A stretch of DNA of 8,313 bases from an uncultured Alphaproteobacteria bacterium. GTDB lineage: Bacteria; Pseudomonadota; Alphaproteobacteria; Micavibrionales; Micavibrionaceae. The notes beneath the pieces are model-generated. The model was not told where the DNA came from and searched no databases. It worked only from the letters and a program-made list of their open reading frames with translations. Made by a program: the position numbers and the translations under genes. This document shows, one piece after another, positions 1-4,928 of the stretch (the first letter of the stretch is position 1; every line of letters begins with the position of its first letter). The stretch spans positions 1 to 8,313 of the forward strand of contig CAKZKV010000268.1 of assembly GCA_937124505.1 (NCBI GenBank). Reading direction: 5' to 3'.

Positions 1-284
1 TGAATGACCGGCGTGCGGCGCTGGCGGATTTTGCCCGGCGCGTCGGCAGCCCGGCGGCTAAATCCTTTACAACGGCCCTGATTCAGGCGGAACAATATGG
101 AACGTCCGTGTCGCAGGCCCTGCGTATTCTGTCTGATGAAATGCGCGATATTCGCATGCAGCGCGCCGAGGAAAAAGCGATGTCCCTGCCGCCGAAACTG
201 ACAGTGCCGATGATTGTCTTTTTCCTGCCGTCTCTGTTTGTGATTATTTTGGGCCCTGTCGGTATTCAGATTTCGAATATGTAG
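1..284 (+). CDS. tadC: Tad pilus inner-membrane protein TadC, C-terminal part (5' end outside window)
   Basis: This is the last 93 codons of an open frame entering from the left edge (first full codon at base 3) and ending in TAG at 282-284. The visible protein ends with an amphipathic helix rich in Arg/Gln/Glu (around MRDIRMQRAEEKA), then LPPKLTVPMIVFFLPSLFVIILGP, a terminal membrane segment. This is the typical end of a type II secretion F domain in TadB/TadC proteins, which form the inner-membrane platform on which the ATPase TadA polymerises Flp pilins. The choice of TadC over TadB rests on the family's usual ending and on TadD-type genes next door; TadB and other T2SSF proteins remain possible. 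The gene converges on the 297-995 gene, with only 12 bases between the two stop codons. Confidence 0.72.
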   Translation, partial: NDRRAALADFARRVGSPAAKSFTTALIQAEQYGTSVSQALRILSDEMRDIRMQRAEEKAMSLPPKLTVPMIVFFLPSLFVIILGPVGIQISNM

Positions 285-296
285 AAATGAAATGTA

Positions 297-995
297 TTAA
301 TGTTTTGAATCCTGAAAATTTTGTTGTTCCAAATTCCTTATATAGGTTTCTTTAGCATATTCATTGTGCTGCCAGTCTTTAAAAATGGGGTGATTCATCA
401 TTTCCTCTCTTGTAAGAGCCTTGGTGACATTCTTTTTCATCTCACTAGAGGCAATGTTTACTGTAGGCGTTATGCCGTCCATAAGAAGTGTGGAAATCTT
501 TGTAACACCACAATTAATACAGGGAACCCATATCAAATATCCTTCGTTCGTTACAAAGTAATTGTACCATATAGGGCTACTTGTCGGAACTTTCTGAATA
601 TCATATTTCTCGTCAATGCTTTTTCCCAGTTTGTTTTCCAACTCCGAGACAAATTCTTTTACGGTAAATTCTTGGAAGAATTTGTTTGGATTGTTATCAA
701 GATCTTTCCGATAGTTATCAGTTTTTGGCTTAAAATAGAGTTGTTGATTTTTTGTAGCAATTCTGACAAGTCCGGGTTGTTCTTCTGATACTAATTGATT
801 CTGAAAAGGATAATATCCTGTTTTTTTATGGTATTCTTCAATTAGTCCGCTCCAATATACCAAGTGTTCCAGCCGAATAAGATCGGCGTCATTTTGATAA
901 GCATATTCTTTGGATTTGTATAGGCTCTCGATTGTATAAGTACCAGAGACTACGATAAGCACAATTAGTGCTCCAATTATAAGTGCCTTTTTCAT
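297..995 (-). CDS. AT-rich single-pass membrane or secreted protein, function unknown
   Basis: I do not recognise this 232-residue protein. It starts MKKALII and has one hydrophobic segment (about residues 4-22), so it is either anchored in the inner membrane with the rest outside, or exported. The region just after the helix (RLEHLVYWSGLIEEYHKKTG, then YYPF) recalls the helix-plus-YP pattern of pseudopilin-like proteins, but that is only a resemblance. A CxxC pair occurs in PCINCG about 70 residues from the end. A longer frame starts at a TTG at 1022; a perfect AGGAGG lies at 1037-1042, 14 bases from that TTG and 41 from the ATG at 995, so it fits neither start well. I prefer the ATG because the protein then begins with a normal charged-then-hydrophobic stretch. 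The gene is markedly more AT-rich than tadC or tadD beside it, with Lys/Asn/Tyr-rich codons, which may mean it was acquired separately. Confidence 0.7.
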   Translation of the reverse strand: MKKALIIGALIVLIVVSGTYTIESLYKSKEYAYQNDADLIRLEHLVYWSGLIEEYHKKTGYYPFQNQLVSEEQPGLVRIATKNQQLYFKPKTDNYRKDLDNNPNKFFQEFTVKEFVSELENKLGKSIDEKYDIQKVPTSSPIWYNYFVTNEGYLIWVPCINCGVTKISTLLMDGITPTVNIASSEMKKNVTKALTREEMMNHPIFKDWQHNEYAKETYIRNLEQQNFQDSKH

Positions 996-1036
996 AGGTT
1001 TATGAATTAGTACATTATACAAATAATGTAAATATT

Positions 1037-1042
1037 CCTCCT
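1037..1042 (-). promoter_or_regulatory. Perfect AGGAGG Shine-Dalgarno-like sequence with no well-placed start codon
   Basis: On the minus strand this reads AGGAGG, the strongest possible match to the 16S tail. The next start-like codon in a long frame is TTG at 1022 (14 bases later) and the first ATG in that frame is at 995. Neither lies at the usual 5-9 base spacing. It may still serve the 297-995 gene through the TTG, or lead only a very short frame. Confidence 0.35.
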
Positions 1043-1080
1043 ATTCATTCGGGATTGCAAGAAGAAGATTTTCTCAATGT

Positions 1081-1818
1081 TTAATGATTCGTCGTAATGT
1101 CTACGGGAAGGCTGGGGTCGTTACGGCCATGACTTGGTTTGTAAGCCACGGTTTCACGCAGAGCGTTGACGATGCGCAGATTGCGCTCAATTTCCAGACG
1201 TGAGGGGTCCATTTCCTTGGCCCGTACCAGAAGGTCGTGCGCTTCTTCCAGTTTCTCCTGTGCCGTCAGGCTCAGGGCAAGGTTATTCATTACGGGAACC
1301 GGGTCGCCTATCCAGTGGTCAAGCGCCTGTCTGAAAGCTTCTTCAGAGCTTTGGTGCAATCCTTGCGCATCCAATGCCGTTCCAAGTAAATGATAGGCAA
1401 AACCGGAGTCTGCATTTTGTTTGATGACATCGCGTGCGGTGCGTTCGGCGATTTCATAACGCCCGGCTTCCAGTTGAATGGCCGCATATTCAAGTTTCAG
1501 GGCTTCCGGCGCATTCGGGTCTTTCACAAACGGTTCCAAAATCATGGACGCTTTTGTCGTTTCGTTGATGTCTCTCAAACCCCGTGCAAAGCGAATCGCC
1601 CCCTGCGGGTCTTTTGGGTTGCGTTTGTAGATGTTTTCCAGAAGTTTCAGGTTTTCGGCTGTGATACCGCCTGCAGTGGCCTGATCCGCCGCCTGCATCA
1701 GCGCCTTATCAACAATATCCGCACTGTTTGCTGTCTGTGATGTACTTTGACAACCGCTCAGAGCAAGCGCCAAAACTCCAGAGGAAATCAGTAACAGGGA
1801 TTTAACATTGTTCGTCAT
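1081..1818 (-). CDS. tadD: TadD-like TPR lipoprotein of the Tad pilus system
   Basis: This 245-residue protein carries a lipoprotein signal: a short basic start, a hydrophobic run (residues 7-20) and the lipobox LSGC with the lipidated Cys at 23. Helical repeats follow, with three clear TPR-like units at about 106-137 (YAAIQLEAGRYEIAERTARD), 138-170 (AYHLLGTALDAQG) and 173-206 (MNNLALSLTAQEKLEEA). TadD family proteins are outer-membrane-associated TPR lipoproteins needed for Tad pilus assembly, probably acting like the pilotin/assembly factor of the secretin. An upstream ATG at 1842 is in frame, but AAAGGTG sits at ideal distance before the ATG at 1818 and the lipoprotein signal starts there, so 1818 is chosen. 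The gene follows the 1849-2409 gene by 30 bases on the same strand, so co-transcription is likely. It converges on tadC indirectly, whereas many Tad loci carry tadC and tadD in one direction. Confidence 0.82.
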   Translation of the reverse strand: MTNNVKSLLLISSGVLALALSGCQSTSQTANSADIVDKALMQAADQATAGGITAENLKLLENIYKRNPKDPQGAIRFARGLRDINETTKASMILEPFVKDPNAPEALKLEYAAIQLEAGRYEIAERTARDVIKQNADSGFAYHLLGTALDAQGLHQSSEEAFRQALDHWIGDPVPVMNNLALSLTAQEKLEEAHDLLVRAKEMDPSRLEIERNLRIVNALRETVAYKPSHGRNDPSLPVDITTNH

Positions 1819-1848
1819 TATGACACCTTTATTTGTTATCAATTATTT

Positions 1849-2409
1849 TTATTGAGGTTCATCAGTTGGCAGGTTTTCATTGCCGGGGAAATCATCTTCA
1901 CCACCGCCTTCTTCATTTGCTGCTGCGGCTTTTTTCTCATCCTCTACGCTGACAATCTGGTGACACATGCCGTTTGCTTCACAGTAATAGTTTTCCATTT
2001 CGATGCAATCTTTCGCGTCTTCGCCGCAGGTGGCCTTGCGGACACGCATGTAATGCTCTTTCGGGGCGGCGACAATCACATGACGCTGCAAGATAATGTC
2101 TCCGGACTGATCCAGAACTGTGAAGAAGGTTGCGCCCGGTGCGCGCGGCACCACGACCAGCAGATTCGGAGAGTCCATCAGGACATTGGCATGCACGGGA
2201 TTCCCGACAATAATGCTGGCGGCGCTCCGGTCCAAATGCACCAGTTCGGATTTGTCCATGCCGAGGTAAATCGCCGGAGCGTTTTGCGGTACGCTGACTT
2301 CATGGGACTTGGCCGGCATCAAACCATCTTCGCCATGCGTATGTGCATGATCCTGCGCCAAAGCGGGGAAGGATAGGAAGCAGGCTGCTAAAAAGGGAAG
2401 GTATTTCAT
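1849..2409 (-). CDS. Secreted stand-alone pilus assembly/secretin N-terminal-domain protein
   Basis: The 186-residue product has a signal peptide (residues 1-18, cleavage expected after PALA, before QD). The mature start is His-rich (DHAHTH). Residues about 46-114 match the short N-terminal domain seen at the front of Tad secretins (RcpA/CpaC; T2SS-T3SS_pil_N): IYLGMDKSELVHLDR, then IIVGNPVHANV, then LLVVVPRAPGATFFTVLD and an IIL-x-RHV strand. No secretin barrel follows; instead there are four cysteines (128, 135, 143, 149) and an acidic Glu/Asp/Gly tail. Four Cys in an exported protein suggest two disulfides. It probably works in the periplasm with the Tad secretin or TadD, which is encoded 30 bases downstream. 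The ATG at 2409 has GGAG four bases upstream; an in-frame ATG at 2421 has no such site. Confidence 0.78.
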   Translation of the reverse strand: MKYLPFLAACFLSFPALAQDHAHTHGEDGLMPAKSHEVSVPQNAPAIYLGMDKSELVHLDRSAASIIVGNPVHANVLMDSPNLLVVVPRAPGATFFTVLDQSGDIILQRHVIVAAPKEHYMRVRKATCGEDAKDCIEMENYYCEANGMCHQIVSVEDEKKAAAANEEGGGEDDFPGNENLPTDEPQ

Positions 2410-2424
2410 GGGACTCCACATTTT

Positions 2425-2437
2425 TGTTAATTTAACA
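2425..2437. promoter_or_regulatory. Palindrome TGTTAATTTAACA before the secreted pilus protein gene
   Basis: A perfect 6-1-6 palindrome, 15 bases upstream of the start codon at 2409. It could be an operator or part of the leader fold. AT-rich palindromes of this length also arise by chance, and no matching regulator is visible. Confidence 0.25.
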
Positions 2438-2448
2438 TGATTTTACAG

Positions 2449-2472
2449 GATGAAAAAGAGGGCTTTTTCATC
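2449..2472 (-). terminator. 10-bp perfect hairpin between the amber-interrupted gene and the pilus protein gene
   Basis: GATGAAAAAG and CTTTTTCATC pair perfectly around a four-base loop. It lies 14 bases past the stop of the 2487-3026 gene in the direction of transcription. No U-run follows the stem, although the 3' arm itself holds five U residues, so a classic intrinsic terminator is doubtful. It could be an attenuator, a processing or stability hairpin, or a weak terminator that uncouples the two genes. A competing pairing, AAAAAGAG (2453-2460) with CTCTTTTT (2481-2488), is also possible. Confidence 0.35.
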
Positions 2473-2486
2473 TGGAATTTCTCTTT

Positions 2487-3026
2487 TTAGGCGGCGGCTC
2501 TGGTAAATTCCAGAGTAGCCGGTTTTTCAATAAAGGCGATGGGGGCTTCCTGTTGTTGTAAAAAAGACATGGCCAGTAAGGCCCAGAACCCGATATGATC
2601 CTCCTGAAGCGGGTTATAATTGGTTGTCATGCAGGTCTGGTTGATGGCTTGCCGCGCTTTCATATCTTCGATGTATTTTTCGCGCTGTTGTTGTTGAAGG
2701 CGGGCAACGCGGTCTGCTATGCCTTTTTCTTCCCGCAGTTCAATCAATCTTGTTTCCATGGCGCAGAAAGAGCTGTCTGCCATGTCGGAGGCAATTTCCG
2801 TCATCGGCGCATCTTTTCCATGCGTTGAAATACAGGTGATGTAATGACGCTGGGCTTCCAGATATTGCCTGTAGAGATCGGCCAGAAGCCTGTCACTGGT
2901 GATATACAGGCCGACTTCGGAGAGGGGGTCAAGGGAAACGACCGGGATATCCTAATAAAGCAGGCGGATGTCGTCCAGCCTTGCATCTATCTTTGCCAGG
3001 ATGTCATTGATCGATAACCCGGACAT
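2487..3026 (-). pseudogene. Unknown helical protein gene interrupted by an in-frame TAG codon
   Basis: From the ATG at 3026 one reading frame of 179 codons runs to TAA at 2487-2489, broken only by TAG at 2952-2954 (codon 25). The text on both sides reads as real coding sequence: MSGLSINDILAKIDARLDD before it, DIPVVSLDPLSEVGLYITSD after it, then long helices rich in Glu, Gln and Arg (ending in a Gln-rich stretch near codon 112), and Cys in YITCIS, SSFCAM and NQTCMT. GGGAG precedes the 3026 ATG at about ten bases. After the TAG the first usable ATG is at 2804, giving a 105-residue product (2487-2804) with only a GGAAAAG-like site before it. TAG is a normal stop elsewhere here (tadC, the small lipoprotein, the IcmL-like gene), so recoding of the whole genome is unlikely. 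A point mutation from CAG or a similar codon, or a sequencing error, is the simplest reading. I do not recognise the family; there is no signal peptide. It would head the minus-strand block that contains the Tad accessory genes. Confidence 0.6.
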
Positions 3027-3131
3027 GCCGTTTATACTCCCGCTGTTTTATTCTTTTATTATGTCTTTGAGTATAGGAACGAAGTCTTATGATAAGGTTA
3101 ATTACATATTGAATTTGATGTGATTTTGGCA

Positions 3132-3157
3132 TTGGTGCGTATATTTGGTGCGTATAT
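3132..3157. repeat. Perfect 13-bp tandem duplication
   Basis: TTGGTGCGTATAT occurs twice with no gap (3132-3144 and 3145-3157). The second copy is the left arm of the inverted-repeat element that follows; the first is an extra copy outside it, as slippage or a duplication at the element's edge would give. Confidence 0.85.
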
Positions 3158-3287
3158 ATAGATAAAGTTTCTTGAAATCCTTATCACATCGTCATTACAC
3201 GGCTTGTCCGTGTAATCTATGGATTGCACGCATAAAGCGTGCAATGACGCGAGGTTGACGAAGGTTGATCTATATGTACGCACCAAA
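3144..3287. repeat. Nested inverted-repeat element (MITE- or REP-like), about 144 bp
   Basis: The outer arms are 20 bases long with one mismatch: 3144-3163 (TTGGTGCGTATATATAGAT from 3145) and 3268-3287, whose complement reads TTGGTGCGTACATATAGAT plus one flanking pair. Inside is a second palindromic unit (3190-3249). The element lies in the 417-base gene-free region between the divergent starts at 3026 and 3444. There is no coding frame worth keeping inside it, so if it is mobile it depends on a transposase elsewhere. No clear target-site duplication is seen at its ends. Confidence 0.7.
3190..3249. repeat. Double-hairpin palindromic unit inside the larger inverted repeat
   Basis: CGTCATT (3190-3196) and AATGACG (3243-3249) bracket two hairpins: ATTACACGG/CCGTGTAAT (3194-3202 with 3208-3216, loop CTTGT) and ATTGCACGC/GCGTGCAAT (3223-3231 with 3237-3245, loop ATAAA). 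The CGTCATT...AATGACG frame with two GC-richer hairpins resembles dispersed intergenic palindromes known from several alphaproteobacterial genomes. That resemblance is from memory and needs a genome-wide copy count. Confidence 0.7.
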
Positions 3288-3351
3288 GCCGTATTTTTTT
3301 CCAGGCCGCTGAGGAGGTCATATGGCCTGAAGTGTATTACTGCACCCGTTT

Positions 3352-3368
3352 ATTGAACAGCGTTTAAT
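3352..3368. promoter_or_regulatory. Upstream operator-like palindrome (imperfect)
   Basis: ATTGAACAGCGTTTAAT has 7-base arms around a 3-base centre with one mismatched pair. It is nearly the same sequence as the perfect palindrome at 3405-3425 and sits directly upstream of the proposed -35 box of the small lipoprotein gene. The TTGAAC-type half-site is the sort bound by TetR-family repressors, but no regulator gene is in the window. Confidence 0.45.
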
Positions 3369-3373
3369 TTTTC

Positions 3374-3402
3374 TTGCATTTTGTGTATGTGTCTGCAATA
3401 CT
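3374..3402 (+). promoter_or_regulatory. Proposed sigma-70-type promoter of the small lipoprotein gene
   Basis: TTGCAT (3374-3379), a 17-base spacer and AATACT (3397-3402) give a weak but correctly spaced match. Transcription would start near 3409, inside the downstream palindrome, with the coding start at 3444. Confidence 0.35.
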
Positions 3403-3404
3403 GA

Positions 3405-3425
3405 TAATTGAACATCGTTCAATTA
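3405..3425. promoter_or_regulatory. Perfect operator-like palindrome over the expected transcription start
   Basis: The 21 bases form a perfect dyad of 9-base arms around ATC; the core is TTGAACATCGTTCAA. It lies between the proposed -10 box and the ribosome binding site of the gene at 3444, where a bound protein would block transcription. A near copy lies at 3352-3368, 53 bases upstream (about five helical turns). Confidence 0.55.
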
Positions 3426-3443
3426 GGGAAAAGGAGAAAGAAC

Positions 3444-3692
3444 ATGAAATCATCTATTCGTTTATTTATTTTGGCTTTGGCCTGTGTGTCAGTCACGGGG
3501 TGTGGTGCTATAAAGACAGTGAAAAAAGTTACGGATTGCGCTGTTCCAATTGGAGTAGGTTTTGGAAATTGCGTTGTTTTCGATGTTTTTGAGGGAAATT
3601 CCCATAGCACGCCTTCTTATTATTCACATACAAAAAGCGTGAAGCCTTTTTATTCTTCGAAATCAACAAAGCCGCAAAAAACGTGGAGGTAG
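3444..3692 (+). CDS. Small lipoprotein of unknown function
   Basis: This 82-residue protein begins MKSSIRLF with a hydrophobic core and the lipobox VTGC, so Cys20 would be lipidated. The mature part holds two more cysteines (DCAVPIG and GNCVVF, hydrophobic and Gly-rich) and a Ser/Thr/Tyr/Lys-rich basic tail. AGGAG at 3432-3436 stands seven bases before the ATG, which decides the start over an upstream in-frame TTG at 3408. The gene is preceded by a promoter flanked by two palindromes, suggesting that it is switched by a repressor. Its TAG stop (3690-3692) abuts the stop codon of gapR on the other strand with no base between. I do not recognise the family; it is similar in size to short entericidin- or YdbJ-like lipoproteins, but I see no sequence match to claim. 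Confidence 0.75.
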   Translation: MKSSIRLFILALACVSVTGCGAIKTVKKVTDCAVPIGVGFGNCVVFDVFEGNSHSTPSYYSHTKSVKPFYSSKSTKPQKTWR

Positions 3693-3721
3693 TTAATCCG
3701 GCATGCCGATGGCGGCTTTGT
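3666..3721. repeat. 10-bp inverted repeat spanning the touching stop codons of two convergent genes
   Basis: ACAAAGCCGC (3666-3675) and GCGGCTTTGT (3712-3721) are exact complements 36 bases apart; the loop also contains the palindrome CGGCATGCCG (3698-3707). One arm is in the end of the lipoprotein gene and the other in the end of gapR. As there is no intergenic DNA, this fold may help both transcripts end. No U-run directly follows either arm, so function is uncertain and chance is possible. Confidence 0.35.
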
Positions 3722-3995
3722 AAAGCTCCAGAAGTTCATCTTCTTCGCGGCGTTTTTCGGTATCCATTTTGCGCAGTTTGATGACCTTGCGAATGGTCTT
3801 GACGTCAAACCCGACCGCTTTGGCTTCGGCATAGATTTCTTTGATGTCTTCGGCAAGAGCTGCTTTTTCTTCTTCCAGACGTTCAACGCGTTCGATGAAG
3901 GATTTCAGGCGCTCACCTGCCACACCACCAACGTTTTGTGTTGCATCGGATGAATTATGCTCCTGCGGAAATTCCGCAATATTTGTCTCACTCAT
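3693..3995 (-). CDS. gapR: GapR nucleoid-associated DNA-clamp protein (DUF2312)
   Basis: The 100-residue protein matches GapR/DUF2312 closely over residues 26-97: AGERLKSFIERVERLEEEKAAL, then IKEIYAEAKAVGFDVKTIRKVI, then RKMDTEKRREEDELLELY. In Caulobacter, GapR binds AT-rich and overtwisted DNA ahead of replication and transcription forks, forming a dimer of dimers around the duplex and aiding topoisomerase action. The lysine- and arginine-rich middle (residues 54-83), used for DNA contact in the family, is intact, and the length is typical apart from a somewhat longer polar N-terminus (about 25 residues). AGGG lies about eleven bases before the ATG, overlapping the stop of the upstream gene. 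Only 12 bases separate it from the IcmL-like gene on the same strand, so it is probably cotranscribed from the promoter near 4760-4789. Confidence 0.93.
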   Translation of the reverse strand: MSETNIAEFPQEHNSSDATQNVGGVAGERLKSFIERVERLEEEKAALAEDIKEIYAEAKAVGFDVKTIRKVIKLRKMDTEKRREEDELLELYKAAIGMPD

Positions 3996-4007
3996 GTTAT
4001 TTAATCC

Positions 4008-4712
4008 CTAGTTGCAGCGTCCGGTTTTCCATTGATCAATCAGGACTCCATCTGGTAAGGCCTCATTGTCTCTTTTGACCGTAATACAGAAGAATACGTT
4101 TTTCTGCTGTTGCTCGGCCATGGTGCCTTTATATTGGGTCAGCTTTCCTTTGACAAGGTTTAAAACCATTTCCACTTCAAATGTCCACCGATAAATATTG
4201 TCCTGTTTTGATGCGCTGGCAGAAATAAACAAAGGGGCATCTTTGGAGAAGCTTGTCAGCGAGGTTTCTTCGCCGTGGAAAACAGCAGAAAATATATTTG
4301 TATCTTTCCCGAAGGCTTTATATTCTTCCAGTCCGGTTTTTGTAAAGGAAGGCGCTATTTCTGTTGCCAGTTTTGAAATTTTTTCCTTGTCTAGCATAAG
4401 GGCATTCCCGACGTTCTGTGTCAGCCATTCGCCGATATGACGATGAGATCTGTGTGGTTTGTCCAGAGGGATCTTGTTGACAGGTAAGTTTGCATCCTTT
4501 TGCTCTATACCTGTCAGAGGTTTTAAATCCTTGTCCGCCCATCCAGCTAGGAGCGTGTCTTCTGGCTTTGGTCCATTATCAGGTTCTTTCAGTCCCAGAG
4601 TAATTTGAATAGTTTCTGCAAAACTTCCGTGCTTTTCGTAGTCTTTGGCCAGATACATAACGAAGCCTATGGTAAAGACAACTAATGCAATAATGATTGT
4701 ATCAAATTTCAT
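4008..4712 (-). CDS. IcmL/DotI-like single-pass inner-membrane protein
   Basis: This 234-residue protein has one N-terminal membrane helix (residues 4-22) and a long outer domain. The order of elements from residue 93 resembles the DotI/IcmL/TraM domain of type IVB secretion systems: IGEWLTQNVGNALMLD, then a helix leading to APSFTKTGLEEYKAF, then a YRWTFEVEMVLNLVKG strand, and near the end NVFFCITVKRDNEALPDGVLIDQW. In IcmL/DotI the domain lies in the periplasm and packs into the inner-membrane complex. No other Dot/Icm gene is in the window, so this may be an isolated relative with another task. The fold assignment is from pattern memory and could be wrong. The start at 4712 gives a clean Met-Lys-hydrophobic beginning, but its ribosome site is poor (GGTGGGG lies too far upstream). 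It is followed closely by gapR. Confidence 0.6.
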   Translation of the reverse strand: MKFDTIIIALVVFTIGFVMYLAKDYEKHGSFAETIQITLGLKEPDNGPKPEDTLLAGWADKDLKPLTGIEQKDANLPVNKIPLDKPHRSHRHIGEWLTQNVGNALMLDKEKISKLATEIAPSFTKTGLEEYKAFGKDTNIFSAVFHGEETSLTSFSKDAPLFISASASKQDNIYRWTFEVEMVLNLVKGKLTQYKGTMAEQQQKNVFFCITVKRDNEALPDGVLIDQWKTGRCN

Positions 4713-4759
4713 GTGTTAACTTTTTTATCCCCACCGGAAAACAAATATAATTCTTATAA

Positions 4760-4789
4760 ATTAGACCATACTTTCTATCTCTTTGTCGA
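4760..4789 (-). promoter_or_regulatory. Proposed sigma-70-type promoter for the IcmL-like gene and gapR
   Basis: Read on the minus strand: TCGACA (4784-4789), 18-base spacer, TCTAAT (4760-4765), each five of six to consensus. It leaves a leader of about 40 bases before the start at 4712. The rest of 4713-4928 is very AT-rich with T- and A-runs and holds no gene; it must also contain the promoter of the kinase gene at 4929, for which I see no convincing boxes. Confidence 0.45.
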
Positions 4790-4928
4790 GAAAGTGTATT
4801 TTAAAACCTCAAACGAATCGTCCTTTTTATACAGGATACTTATGACATACTTAAAAAAAGATTATGATGCATTTTTTTTATTGTAAGAATTTTTATTTTT
4901 TTGCATGGACATTCTCTAAAACCCTGTC

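Noticed and set aside
321..788. A 155-codon plus-strand frame opposite the AT-rich gene
   Set aside because: The Phe/Ile/Val-rich product mirrors the Lys/Asn/Glu codons of the opposite gene; there is no signal peptide or domain and the minus-strand protein looks real.
1852..2376. A 174-codon plus-strand frame opposite the pilus accessory gene
   Set aside because: The minus-strand gene has a signal peptide, family domain and ribosome site; the plus frame has none of these and an implausible composition.
2949..2957. The TAG in the 2487-3026 gene as evidence for a reassigned genetic code
   Set aside because: tadC, the small lipoprotein gene and the IcmL-like gene all end in TAG at sensible positions, so TAG is a working stop in this genome.
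3190..3249. The paired palindromes considered as a short CRISPR array
   Set aside because: The two hairpins differ in sequence and no regular repeat-spacer pattern or cas gene is present.
3098..3286. A 62-codon minus-strand frame in the repeat region
   Set aside because: It runs through the hairpins and ends in the inverted-repeat arm; the sequence is explained by the repeat structure and no ribosome site precedes it.
3302..3329. CAGGCC...GGCCTG inverted repeat considered as a terminator
   Set aside because: A 16-base loop, only six paired bases, and no T-run on the 3' side of either strand. The T-run before it is on the wrong side for a plus-strand terminator.
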